A stretch of DNA of 8,735 nucleotides from Nitrospirota bacterium (GCA_018262395.1 JAGSYM010000028.1:1-8735); one strand, 5' to 3'; numbered from the stretch's first letter, positions 1-6,628 are shown. A program made the numbers and translations. The notes: a model not told the origin generated them from the letters alone.

Positions 1-41
1 GAAATTAGCACAATGCAGCGTGTTTGGTCAAGGCCAGCCAC

Positions 42-71
42 TTTACAAGTCATTAATATCATTATTATAAT
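42..71 (+). promoter_or_regulatory. Sigma70-type promoter for the htrA-like gene
   Basis: A -35 box TTTACA (42-47, 5 of 6 matches to TTGACA) and a perfect -10 box TATAAT (66-71) are separated by 18 nt. Transcription would be expected to start about 6-8 nt after the -10 box, at about 77-79. That is only 1-3 nt before the GTG start at 80, so the mRNA may be leaderless or nearly so. No Shine-Dalgarno lies between the -10 box and the GTG. The boxes are read directly; promoter activity is inferred. Confidence 0.6.
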
Positions 72-79
72 GAGTTATT

Positions 80-1546
80 GTGAAAAAGAAAATTCTCTCT
101 GGGATTCTGATCCTCCTTATGGGATTCCTTTTAGGAGGCCTCGCGTTTTATACCCTCGGTAAACTTACTGGAAAGGGCAGATATCTGTCTTCTCCCATTG
201 CCCCAACGGTGCCCCGCCAGATCATGGAAACCGGCAAGGCATTCTCGGAGATTGTCAATACTGTTTCACCTTCAGTGGTAAATATTTCTACAACCAAGGT
301 CGTTCGAAGAGAAACCGGCCCTTTTTTTGAAGATCCATTTTTTGATTTCTTCAGTCCCTTTCATGAGTTCGGTGCGCCAAAAAAATGGAAAGAGAGAAGT
401 CTTGGCTCCGGTGTCATTGTCTCTCCGGATGGATATATCATCACGAATAACCACGTTGTTGAAAAGGCGGACGAAATAAAGGTAACACTTTTCGATAAAA
501 GAGTGTTCAAGGGCCGCATCGTGGGTGTAGATTCGAAAACAGACGTTGCCATAATCCGTATTGATGCGGGCAATCTTCCGGTTCTCTCATGGGGTGATTC
601 CGATACGTTACAGGTCGGTGAGTTTGTCCTTGCCATAGGGAGCCCTTATGGGTTAAGCAATACGGTCACCATGGGGATTATCAGTGCCGTTGGAAGGGCA
701 AATGTCGGGATTGCTGATTATGAAGACTTCATCCAGACGGATGCCGCCATCAATCCCGGGAATTCCGGGGGGCCGCTCGTAAATATTAAGGGGGAACTGA
801 TCGGAATCAACACCGCAATATTTTCCCGGACCGGCGGATATCAGGGCATCGGGTTTGCCGTGCCGAGTAATATGGTTCGTTTGGTCATGGATCAGCTTAT
901 CCAGAAGGGAAAGGTCACCAGAGGATGGATCGGCGTTTCCATCCAGGAACTGACGCCGGAACTTGCCCAGCAGTTCGGACTAAAAAAATCAAAGGGCGCC
1001 CTTGTCAGTGACGTCGTGAAGGATAGTCCGGCAGCAAAGGCCGGCATTGTCCGCGGCGATATTATCATTCAATTTAATGGAAAAGAAGTAAAAGATGTAA
1101 GCAGCCTGCGAAACCTTGTTGCCCAAAGCAAGGCAGGCAGTGCAATTAGTTTGAAGATACTCCGCGGCGGCAAAGAGTTGACTGTTCAGGTCGATATTGT
1201 GGAACTGCCGAGGGAAGTGGCGGAAGTTCTTCCAGATCAGTCACCCAATGAAGCGGAAGCTAAGGTGCTCACAGGCCTGGCGGTTATGGATCTTAATAAA
1301 GAGATTATCAGACAGCTTGGGTTCAATAAGGAAGAGAAAGGAGTTGTGGTTGTCAGGGTAGAACCGGGAAGTCCGGCAGACGAAGCCGAGATGAAAAAAG
1401 GGGATATTATCAAAGAGATCAATAAAAAGGAGATAGATAATCTTGCGACATATAACCAGGTGCTGACGAATGCGAAGAGGAATGAATCTATGCTTCTTTT
1501 TATTAACAGAGGCGGCAAAAAGTTTTATGTTATCCTCAAGGCATAA
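80..1546 (+). CDS. htrA: HtrA/Do-family periplasmic serine endopeptidase with two PDZ domains
   Basis: This is a 488-residue S1C-family protease, close to the length of DegP/DegQ. It degrades or chaperones misfolded envelope proteins. The N-terminus is lysine-rich (MKKK) followed by a hydrophobic stretch at about residues 5-25. This is a Sec signal or signal anchor, and I see no clear signal-peptidase site, so membrane tethering is possible. The catalytic domain spans about 50-275 with the full triad: His125 in TNNHVV, Asp155 in KTDVAIIRI and Ser229 in GNSGGPL. PDZ1 is about 282-372 (WIGVSIQEL, SPAAKAGIVRGDII). PDZ2 is about 397-486 (SPADEAEMKKGDIIKEIN). A Phe/Pro-rich loop at 81-99 corresponds to the LA-loop region. 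The GTG at 80 is preferred because it supplies the basic n-region of the signal; the next Met (residue 14) would fall inside the hydrophobic stretch. There is no Shine-Dalgarno, and a promoter -10 box ends 8 nt upstream. It appears monocistronic, with a repeat-bearing gap before yacL. Family is certain; DegP, DegQ and MucD cannot be told apart here. Confidence 0.96.
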   Translation: MKKKILSGILILLMGFLLGGLAFYTLGKLTGKGRYLSSPIAPTVPRQIMETGKAFSEIVNTVSPSVVNISTTKVVRRETGPFFEDPFFDFFSPFHEFGAPKKWKERSLGSGVIVSPDGYIITNNHVVEKADEIKVTLFDKRVFKGRIVGVDSKTDVAIIRIDAGNLPVLSWGDSDTLQVGEFVLAIGSPYGLSNTVTMGIISAVGRANVGIADYEDFIQTDAAINPGNSGGPLVNIKGELIGINTAIFSRTGGYQGIGFAVPSNMVRLVMDQLIQKGKVTRGWIGVSIQELTPELAQQFGLKKSKGALVSDVVKDSPAAKAGIVRGDIIIQFNGKEVKDVSSLRNLVAQSKAGSAISLKILRGGKELTVQVDIVELPREVAEVLPDQSPNEAEAKVLTGLAVMDLNKEIIRQLGFNKEEKGVVVVRVEPGSPADEAEMKKGDIIKEINKKEIDNLATYNQVLTNAKRNESMLLFINRGGKKFYVILKA

Positions 1547-1583
1547 AGGACTCGGTTAGAAAAAATCTGAGATCTTTTGGTTT

Positions 1584-1653
1584 TGTCATTGCCCGACTTG
1601 ATCGGGCAATCCAGAGAAAAAGCTGGATTATCCGGTCAAGCCGGATAATGACA
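1584..1653. repeat. Paired-hairpin palindromic repeat (copy 1)
   Basis: Two inverted 31-nt arms (1584-1614 and 1623-1653) begin with TGTCATT and end with AATGACA, separated by an 8-nt spacer. Each arm also folds on its own. Arm 1 has a 9-bp stem, ATTGCCCGA (1588-1596) with TCGGGCAAT (1602-1610), around loop CTTGA. Arm 2 has ATTATCCGG (1627-1635) with CCGGATAAT (1641-1649) around loop TCAAG, the reverse complement of CTTGA. Three base pairs differ between the arms and all three are compensated inside each stem. The element fills most of the htrA-yacL gap. It could end htrA transcription, but no clear U-tract follows. Confidence 0.85.
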
Positions 1654-1697
1654 CCCATTGGAACAGAATTTGCTCTTGTCTTACCCTAAAAAGGAAG

Positions 1698-1706
1698 GGA
1701 GGTGAT
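1698..1706 (+). promoter_or_regulatory. Near-perfect Shine-Dalgarno that fixes the yacL start
   Basis: GGAGGTGAT is complementary to the 3' end of 16S rRNA. The GGAGG core ends 8 nt before GTG 1711, an ideal spacing. An in-frame GTG at 1702 lies inside this Shine-Dalgarno, so it is very unlikely to be the start codon. Confidence 0.85.
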
Positions 1707-1710
1707 ACCA

Positions 1711-2718
1711 GTGTTTTTTATTTCAAGAATTGTAATCCTGTTACTTTTTGCTTTTTCAGGATACATTATCGGTCTTAAATATCATTATGAAATGTATGGT
1801 GGTTTAATCGGTTTTTTCTTAGGGCTCCTTGCAGTAACAGCAGAGATGAAGTTCAAGAAAATCGAACTCGGTTCCATTATCGCCGGGTTATTTGGTATTT
1901 CGTGCGGGCTCCTGTTTGCATACCTTGTTATGCTCCCTTTACAGCTGTTCCTCGGTGAGGACATAAAAACTATTTCTGTTGGATTAATGGTCGTATTCGG
2001 ATACGGTGGTCTGCTGATCGGATTGAGCAGGGGTAAAACCCTTTCTCTATCGAGCATTTTCAGGGTGTTCCGCGGTCAGGGGATCGAGGAAAATCTGAAA
2101 CTCCTTGATACGAGTGTCATTATCGACGGCAGGATTGCCGACATTTGCGAAACCGGCTTCCTCGAAGGAAGCTTTATCGTTCCACAGTTTATTCTTCAGG
2201 AATTACAGCATATTGCCGACTCGGCTGATCCCATGAAGCGTGCGAGGGGCAGGCGGGGGCTTGACATACTTCATAGGATTCAGCAGATGGCCCGCATTAC
2301 TGTCCGGATCGTTGAAGAGGATTTTCCAAAAATCAAAGAGGTTGATGCAAAGCTTGTTGCATTGGCAAAGGTATTAAATGCAAAAGTCATCACAAACGAT
2401 TTTAACCTCAATAAAGTTGCTGAACTTCAGGGGGTATCGGTCCTGAATATCAATGAACTATCCAACTCATTGAAACCGGTTGTGCTCCCCGGCGAAGCCA
2501 TGAAGGTATTCATTCTCAAGGAAGGCAAAGAGTATAACCAGGGCGTTGCATATCTCGATGACGGAACCATGGTTGTTGTGGAGAACGCACGAAGGCTTAT
2601 CGGAAAAAATACAGAGGTTACGGTGACCAGTGTGCTGCAGACAACAGCCGGCAGGATGATATTCTCCAAGCTCAAAGAGGATTATGAACGGGAGGAGCTG
2701 AAAGTCGTGGCACGGTAA
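1711..2718 (+). CDS. yacL: YacL-type membrane PIN/TRAM-domain protein
   Basis: This is 335 residues from the GTG at 1711. Four hydrophobic segments lie in the N-terminal third (about 2-20, 27-44, 54-77 and 88-105). They are followed by a PIN-like nuclease domain (about 131-250) and a C-terminal TRAM domain (about 258-325). The PIN acidic residues are all visible: Asp133 in LLDTSVIIDGR (with Asp139 nearby), Glu164 in ILQELQH, Asp212 in EVDAKLVALA and Asp230 in ITNDFNL. This membrane-PIN-TRAM layout is that of Bacillus YacL. PIN domains usually cut RNA and TRAM domains bind RNA, but the substrate of YacL-type proteins is, to my knowledge, not settled. The position just before ispD and ispF matches the gene order seen around yacL elsewhere and supports the assignment. 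The start is set by the Shine-Dalgarno at 1698-1706; an in-frame GTG at 1702 would add three residues. Confidence 0.93.
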   Translation: MFFISRIVILLLFAFSGYIIGLKYHYEMYGGLIGFFLGLLAVTAEMKFKKIELGSIIAGLFGISCGLLFAYLVMLPLQLFLGEDIKTISVGLMVVFGYGGLLIGLSRGKTLSLSSIFRVFRGQGIEENLKLLDTSVIIDGRIADICETGFLEGSFIVPQFILQELQHIADSADPMKRARGRRGLDILHRIQQMARITVRIVEEDFPKIKEVDAKLVALAKVLNAKVITNDFNLNKVAELQGVSVLNINELSNSLKPVVLPGEAMKVFILKEGKEYNQGVAYLDDGTMVVVENARRLIGKNTEVTVTSVLQTTAGRMIFSKLKEDYEREELKVVAR

Positions 2719-2727
2719 GATTATAGG

Positions 2728-2766
2728 GCATGGTATGGTACTGAAAAAGGCAATTCTATACCATGC
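2728..2766 (+). terminator. Possible 3' hairpin after yacL
   Basis: A perfect 9-bp inverted repeat, GCATGGTAT (2728-2736) and ATACCATGC (2758-2766), lies 9 nt after the yacL stop codon with a 21-nt loop. No U-rich tract follows (the next bases are GCTCTTGTG), so it is not a canonical intrinsic terminator. It could instead be a 3'-end stabilising structure. The stem is read directly; the role is a guess. Confidence 0.35.
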
Positions 2767-2817
2767 GCTCTTGTGTTAAATAGAGTCTGTAAATTAAGTA
2801 CTGTTATCCCTAAGAGT

Positions 2818-2925
2818 TGTCGTTCCCGCGACGGCGGGAATCCATTTTTTGATAGTGAAAGCTTTCAGGACTTGATCCCTCGGTCCATCAAAAAGGATGG
2901 CGGGCAAGCAAGCCGGAGGATGACA
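2818..2925. repeat. Palindromic repeat, diverged composite (copy 2)
   Basis: The left end is TGTCGTTCC, with a 7-bp hairpin TTCCCGC (2823-2829) and GCGGGAA (2834-2840) around loop GACG. The right end is GGATGACA. Between them are an 8-bp inverted repeat, TTTTTGAT (2846-2853) and ATCAAAAA (2887-2894), and a perfect 10-bp palindrome GAAAGCTTTC (2857-2866). The right arm holds GGCGGGCAAGCAAGCCGG (2899-2916), found again exactly at 6563-6580. The element lies between yacL and ispD. It is open in the ispD frame, which makes the ispD ORF look longer than the real gene. Confidence 0.7.
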
Positions 2926-2967
2926 TCAGCAGTATTTATACACGGACACCGGATGGAATATCCCTCA

Positions 2968-3687
2968 ATGAAAGCGTTTCGGCAATATAAAGTCACTGCA
3001 ATTATACCGGCGGCCGGATTGGGCAAGCGATTTGGTCCGGGAAAAGACAAACCGTTTCAGAACCTTGGCGGCAAGCCACTCATTATCTGGCCCCTTGAAG
3101 CATTACAGGCGATTCCGGAAATTTCTGAAATCATTCCGGTTCTTAGAACAGAGGATGCCGAAAACGGACAGAAGATTTTTGAAGAATATGGCATCTCAAA
3201 AATAAAGCGGATAGCTCAGGGAGGAAAAGAGCGGCAAGATTCTGTCTATAACGGGCTCAGGCTGATTGAGGACAAACAGTGTATCGTGCTCATTCATGAT
3301 GGAGCCAGACCTCTCGTGGAGAGGGATTTTATTGAAGTGATGATAGCAGAAATGTTGAATCATAAGGGGACCTGTGACGGCATTATTCCCGGAGTCCCGG
3401 TGAAAGATACCATAAAAGAAGGCGATAAGGGCTTCGTCTTGAGGACTTTGAAACGGGATGCTCTCTGGGCCATCCAGACACCGCAGATTTTCCAGTACGA
3501 AAAAATATCGAAGGCTTACGAGCAGGCAATGGAGAAGAAACATTGTACAACTGATGACGCTGCGGTGCTGGAGCGATACGGAGGGCGGATACGGATTATC
3601 ATGGGGTCGTACCGGAATATTAAAATTACGACTCCGGAAGACCTCATCATCGCAGAAGCACTGTTAAGGAAAAATTCGGAAGCGTAA
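2968..3687 (+). CDS. ispD: 2-C-methyl-D-erythritol 4-phosphate cytidylyltransferase
   Basis: IspD joins CTP and MEP to give CDP-ME in the MEP isoprenoid pathway (cytoplasmic). From ATG 2968 it is 239 residues, close to the usual 225-240. Motifs in order are the nucleotide-binding PAAGLGKRFG (14-23) with Lys28 in KDKPF, GGKERQDSVYNGL (85-97), IHDGARPLV (109-117), VKDTIK (145-150), LWAIQTPQIF (166-175), TDDAAVLE (195-202) and NIKITTPEDL (217-226). These cover the CTP and MEP binding sites of the family. The frame stays open upstream to 2773, but those 65 codons translate the palindromic repeat and have no family counterpart. ATG 2953 (five residues longer) is the main alternative; ATG 2920 lies at the repeat edge. 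The Shine-Dalgarno is weak for every candidate, so the exact start is uncertain although the family is not. It lies between yacL and ispF. Confidence 0.93.
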   Translation: MKAFRQYKVTAIIPAAGLGKRFGPGKDKPFQNLGGKPLIIWPLEALQAIPEISEIIPVLRTEDAENGQKIFEEYGISKIKRIAQGGKERQDSVYNGLRLIEDKQCIVLIHDGARPLVERDFIEVMIAEMLNHKGTCDGIIPGVPVKDTIKEGDKGFVLRTLKRDALWAIQTPQIFQYEKISKAYEQAMEKKHCTTDDAAVLERYGGRIRIIMGSYRNIKITTPEDLIIAEALLRKNSEA

Positions 3688-3690
3688 GCT

Positions 3691-3907
3691 CTAAATTCTA
3701 AATTAATACAAGTATTCAAGATGCAAAATTTAAAATATTTGCTTCATTCGTAATAAAGTTTAAAGAACTGTTAAGCAAACATATTGTCATTCCGGCTTGT
3801 CCGGAATCTCTCTTTGTTTCTTGGTTACATATATCTGTATGCAGAAGGATTCCAGACAAGCTGGAATGACAAACGCATTTGTATTTTGCATCTTATTTAG
3901 AAATTAG
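3691..3907. repeat. Nested inverted-repeat element around a hairpin pair (copy 3)
   Basis: The core has two inverted 25-nt arms (3784-3808 and 3848-3872) with only two mismatches. Each arm is itself a 7-bp hairpin: ATTCCGG/CCGGAAT with loop CTTGT, and ATTCCAG/CTGGAAT with loop ACAAG. The core is wrapped by outer inverted repeats. AAGATGCAAAAT (3718-3729) matches ATTTTGCATCTT (3883-3894) exactly. CTAAATTCTAAAT (3691-3703) pairs with ATTTAGAAATTAG (3895-3907) with one mismatch. The left outer arm carries 14 extra nt that include the palindrome AATACAAGTATT. The region is AT-rich, has no plausible gene, and fills the first half of the 384-bp ispD-ispF gap. Confidence 0.75.
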
Positions 3908-3910
3908 GAT

Positions 3911-4045
3911 TAACAGGTTGCTGAAGAAGTTACGATCACAACATACTGTCATGCTGAACTTGTTTCAGCATCTTATATAATCAACAGGTTAGGGATCCCG
4001 AAACGAGTTCGGGATGACAAAATAGACTTTTTCTGCAATCTGTTA
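3911..4045. repeat. MITE-like nested inverted repeat (copy 4)
   Basis: The outer arms, 3911-3930 and 4026-4045, are inverted repeats matching at 17 of 20 positions. Inside are two 8-bp hairpins. The first is ATGCTGAA (3951-3958) with TTCAGCAT (3964-3971) around CTTGT. The second is ATCCCGAA (3995-4002) with TTCGGGAT (4008-4015) around ACGAG. TGTCAT (3947-3952) and ATGACA (4014-4019) form the outer ends of the pair. A TATAAT at 3976-3981 sits between the hairpins without a convincing -35. The element has no coding capacity and directly abuts the ispF ribosome-binding region. Confidence 0.75.
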
Positions 4046-4059
4046 GAAATTTCGAATTT

Positions 4060-4063
4060 GGAG
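4060..4063 (+). promoter_or_regulatory. Ribosome binding site of ispF
   Basis: GGAG, within TTGGAG, lies 8 nt before ATG 4072. It supports that start, which also gives the expected family N-terminus. Confidence 0.7.
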
Positions 4064-4071
4064 TTTACGGT

Positions 4072-4545
4072 ATGCGTGTCGGCATTGGATATGACTCTCA
4101 CAAACTTGTTGAGGGGAGGAAATTGATTCTTGGAGGAGTCGAGATCCCCTTCGAAAAGGGACTTCTCGGCCACTCTGATGCCGATGTGCTCTGCCATGCG
4201 ATCATAGATTCACTGATCGGAGCACTTGGCCTCGGTGACATCGGGAAGCATTTCCCGGACGATGACCCGCAATGGAAAGATGTATCAAGCATTCAGCTGC
4301 TCAGGCAGGTTGTTGAACTGATGGGTTTCAACGGATACGAAGCCTCATGGGTGGACTCGGTGGTAATCGCGGAAAACCCCCGGCTCTCCCCATATACGGA
4401 AGACATGAAACAGTCTCTATCAGTATCCGGCATCCCATCCGGAGCGATAAATATCAAGGCAAAGACCAATGAGGGAATGGGGTTTGTTGGAAGAGGCGAA
4501 GGAATTGCTGCGTACGCTGTGTGCTTACTCAGGCGTATTGAATAA
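4072..4545 (+). CDS. ispF: 2-C-methyl-D-erythritol 2,4-cyclodiphosphate synthase
   Basis: IspF cyclises CDP-ME 2-phosphate to MEcPP, releasing CMP, two steps after IspD in the MEP pathway. At 157 residues it is the normal length for this small homotrimeric enzyme. The metal site is intact: Asp8 and His10 in GIGYDSH, and His42 in DADVLCH. The conserved GHSDADVLCHAIIDSL (33-48), ALGLGDIGKHFPD (51-63) and the CDP/phosphate-binding KTNEGMGFVGRGEG (131-144, with Thr132 and Glu134) are all present. It is a separate gene and not the fused IspDF seen in some alpha- and epsilonproteobacteria. The gap from ispD is long and full of repeats, so co-transcription is likely but not assured. Its stop is only 11 bp from the stop of convergent selB, with no terminator between them. 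Confidence 0.97.
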   Translation: MRVGIGYDSHKLVEGRKLILGGVEIPFEKGLLGHSDADVLCHAIIDSLIGALGLGDIGKHFPDDDPQWKDVSSIQLLRQVVELMGFNGYEASWVDSVVIAENPRLSPYTEDMKQSLSVSGIPSGAINIKAKTNEGMGFVGRGEGIAAYAVCLLRRIE

Positions 4546-4556
4546 ACGTATAACCA

Positions 4557-6434
4557 TTATTTCAGCAGCAATTTCCTGATATCCCCGACTCTCAGGGTAA
4601 TCTTGTGCGAGTCGAGGTATTCAAGGAGCGGCAGGGCAAATTTCCGGGTAGTACCGAGGATGTCCCGGAACTCTGCAACAGTCATCTCAGGTTTGTTCCT
4701 GAAAAAACTCTTCAGATTTTCAACCATCTTCTGAAATACTGAAGACGGGATATACATCGTGTCGCTGATTCTTACGAGACTTCCCTCCTTCGCAAGAAGG
4801 TTCAGGATATCCGAAAGGCGTTTCATGTCAAGTTTTAAGGTCTGTGACAGTTCTTCTTTCAGGGGAGGCTGAAAACCGCTTTTTTCAAGGAGCCCAAGGA
4901 GGCTTGTCTTTACTGTCTCATCGACCTGCGACAGTGAGGCGGTAAAAGAAGCAAGACGGACGAGCTCTTTGTCGATCATAATTTCCTTCAGAGAATGTAT
5001 CAGATTACCGAAAAGCCGCGGTTCGATGTCAACACGTGCACGGAGCTCTTCTTTCAGCATGCCGGACTTGAGCGGATTTTTTCTGTGGAAATCATCCATG
5101 ATCTTTTTTATATTCTCTCTGAAGGACTCAAAGGCGTTCTTATGAATGAGGATATCTTCGAACTGCATCAGGAGGCCCTTCTCCCGCAATTCTTTCATTG
5201 TGTCCCGGATCAAGGGAATCTCAGCCTTGATCCAGCCTTCAATCAATGAGATGTTGATACCGTAAATGCCGGACCGTTTAACCTTGACAGCGATTTTGTC
5301 GGATAACGTTCCTGCTTCAAATGTCTGCAAATCTTCAAGGCCTTCTTTGTAGTGCCTGCGGAAGGAGAGCGGGTCAAGGACTTCACCTCCGCCAATCGTG
5401 TCAACAGGAGAGAATCTTCTGATAATATACCGGTCTCCTGACATGGCAATCACAGGTTCATGAAGCCTGAACTGGCAGTAGCAGGATTCTTGTGCCTTCA
5501 GCTCGTTCTGCCCGAAGAGGATGACCCGTGCGACAGTCTCTGACGTCCCCAGATGGAAATGAACGAGGCTCTTGCTCTTGAGGACCGGTGCGTCCGAAAG
5601 CAGTTCTACCTTTGCGTCAATTTTTCTCGTCGGGGTCAGCCGTCCGGGTATAACAACCGCATCACCTCGCTGTAAAGCTTCCTTATCAACACCCTGAAGA
5701 TTGATTGCCACCCTCTGCCCGGCATACGCTGTCTGTATAGATTTCCCATGACTGTGGAGGCCGCGCACCTTGCTTTGGATAGCGCTTGGCAGGATATCGA
5801 CATCCTGATCGATCGAGATGCTTCCTGAAACAGCAGTGCCTGTCACAACTGTCCCGAATCCTTTCAAGGTAAAAACCCTGTCAATCGGGAGTCTGAAGAG
5901 CCCCCGTGTCGGCTTGGGCTCAACCTGTAATGCAATTTCCCGTATCTTTTCTTTCAGGGAATCGAGGTTAAACAGGGTTTTTGATGAGACAGGAAGTATG
6001 GGAGCGCCGTCAAGAAAGGTACCTTTTACAAAGTTTCGTACTTCATCCTCGACCAGGTCGAGCCAGTCTTTTTCGACAAGATCCGCCTTTGTGATTGCGA
6101 TGAGTCCTGACTTAATCTTCAGAAGATTGCAGATATGGAGATGTTCGCGGCTCTGGGGCATGATTCCTTCGTCTGCAGCGATAACCAGGAGAACAAGGTC
6201 TATTCCACCTGCTCCCGCGAGCATGTTCTTTACGAGCCTTTCATGACCGGGGACATCAACAATCCCGACCGTCAACCCATCCGGATATGTGAGGTCTGCA
6301 AATCCAAGATCAATCGTAATGCCCCGCTCTTTCTCTTCTTTCAGCCTGTCCGGGTCGACTCCTGTTAACGCTTTTACAAGGGAGCTCTTTCCATGATCTA
6401 TATGTCCTGCTGTGCCAAGGATTACATAACGCAT
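4557..6434 (-). CDS. selB: Selenocysteine-specific translation elongation factor SelB
   Basis: SelB is the GTPase that brings Sec-tRNA(Sec) to UGA codons by binding the SECIS RNA. At 625 residues it is close to the E. coli length of about 614. The G motifs are visible: G1 GHIDHGKSS (10-18), G2 GITID (38-42), G3 DVPGHE (60-65), G4 TKAD (115-118) and G5 SSK (150-152). EF-Tu-like domains II and III follow (about 175-350, with [13 protein letters not shown] and the conserved GGGEVLDP at 348-355). The C-terminal part (about 370-625) is the set of winged helices typical of SelB. It ends in [18 protein letters not shown] and ITLRVGDIR, the SECIS-binding wing signature. The ATG at 6434 gives the expected N-terminus running straight into G1. 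There is no Shine-Dalgarno, and a TATAAT ends 8 nt upstream. Neither selA, selC nor selD is in the window. Confidence 0.97.
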   Translation of the reverse strand: MRYVILGTAGHIDHGKSSLVKALTGVDPDRLKEEKERGITIDLGFADLTYPDGLTVGIVDVPGHERLVKNMLAGAGGIDLVLLVIAADEGIMPQSREHLHICNLLKIKSGLIAITKADLVEKDWLDLVEDEVRNFVKGTFLDGAPILPVSSKTLFNLDSLKEKIREIALQVEPKPTRGLFRLPIDRVFTLKGFGTVVTGTAVSGSISIDQDVDILPSAIQSKVRGLHSHGKSIQTAYAGQRVAINLQGVDKEALQRGDAVVIPGRLTPTRKIDAKVELLSDAPVLKSKSLVHFHLGTSETVARVILFGQNELKAQESCYCQFRLHEPVIAMSGDRYIIRRFSPVDTIGGGEVLDPLSFRRHYKEGLEDLQTFEAGTLSDKIAVKVKRSGIYGINISLIEGWIKAEIPLIRDTMKELREKGLLMQFEDILIHKNAFESFRENIKKIMDDFHRKNPLKSGMLKEELRARVDIEPRLFGNLIHSLKEIMIDKELVRLASFTASLSQVDETVKTSLLGLLEKSGFQPPLKEELSQTLKLDMKRLSDILNLLAKEGSLVRISDTMYIPSSVFQKMVENLKSFFRNKPEMTVAEFRDILGTTRKFALPLLEYLDSHKITLRVGDIRKLLLK

Positions 6435-6442
6435 ATGCAGCT

Positions 6443-6448
6443 ATTATA
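6443..6448 (-). promoter_or_regulatory. Candidate -10 box of selB
   Basis: On the minus strand a perfect TATAAT (6448 down to 6443) is followed by AGCTGCAT and then the selB ATG at 6434. The predicted transcript would begin at or within a couple of nt of the ATG, so it would be leaderless. No convincing -35 box lies 16-18 nt upstream, so this is weaker than the htrA promoter. selB could also be read through from the M29-like gene. Confidence 0.4.
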
Positions 6449-6503
6449 CCTTAACCCTAATACTGCAGATATTGCTTTCGCCTCTGCGAATCCGCCGAGA
6501 AGA

Positions 6504-6587
6504 GAATCCTTCTGACTTGATAAAAAAATCGTGAAGAAGGATTCCGGCCCCTCCATAATGACGGCGGGCAAGCAAGCCGGCATGACA
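6504..6587. repeat. Palindromic repeat, degenerate tandem copies (copy 5)
   Basis: A 10-bp inverted repeat, GAATCCTTCT (6504-6513) and AGAAGGATTC (6535-6544), overlaps a decayed repeat unit beginning ATTCCGG at 6541 and ending AATGAC at 6562. A second unit follows, carrying GGCGGGCAAGCAAGCCGG (6563-6580, identical to 2899-2916) and the standard ATGACA end (6582-6587). Unlike copies 1, 3 and 4, the two units lie in the same orientation. The element occupies the M29-like-selB gap. Confidence 0.65.
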
Positions 6588-6628
6588 AAAATATGGAACT
6601 GCGGATGAGACCGCAGGGTATCCACTTA

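Noticed and set aside
3976..3981. TATAAT as an ispF promoter
   Set aside because: It is a perfect -10 hexamer but has no acceptable -35 at 16-18 nt and sits in the AT-rich spacer of a repeat. It is noted in the repeat entry and not called as a promoter.
3691..4045. CRISPR array
   Set aside because: The repeats are inverted pairs with variable stems; they are not direct repeats separated by unique spacers of constant length, and no cas gene is present.
3973..4197. A 74-codon minus-strand open frame across the repeat and ispF start
   Set aside because: It is a translation of the palindromic repeat plus the ispF antisense strand and has no family features.
5818..6246. A 142-codon plus-strand open frame opposite selB
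   Set aside because: It overlaps the conserved GTPase domain of selB, has low-complexity Ser/Arg-rich composition and no supported start.
6504..6544. Intrinsic terminator after the M29-like gene
   Set aside because: The 10-bp stem has a 21-nt loop and no T-tract follows in the minus-strand direction; it is better explained as part of the repeat.
6435..6628. tRNA-Sec or another RNA gene near selB
   Set aside because: I could not build a cloverleaf or find a CCA-ended acceptor stem; the sequence is accounted for by the repeat and the candidate selB promoter.
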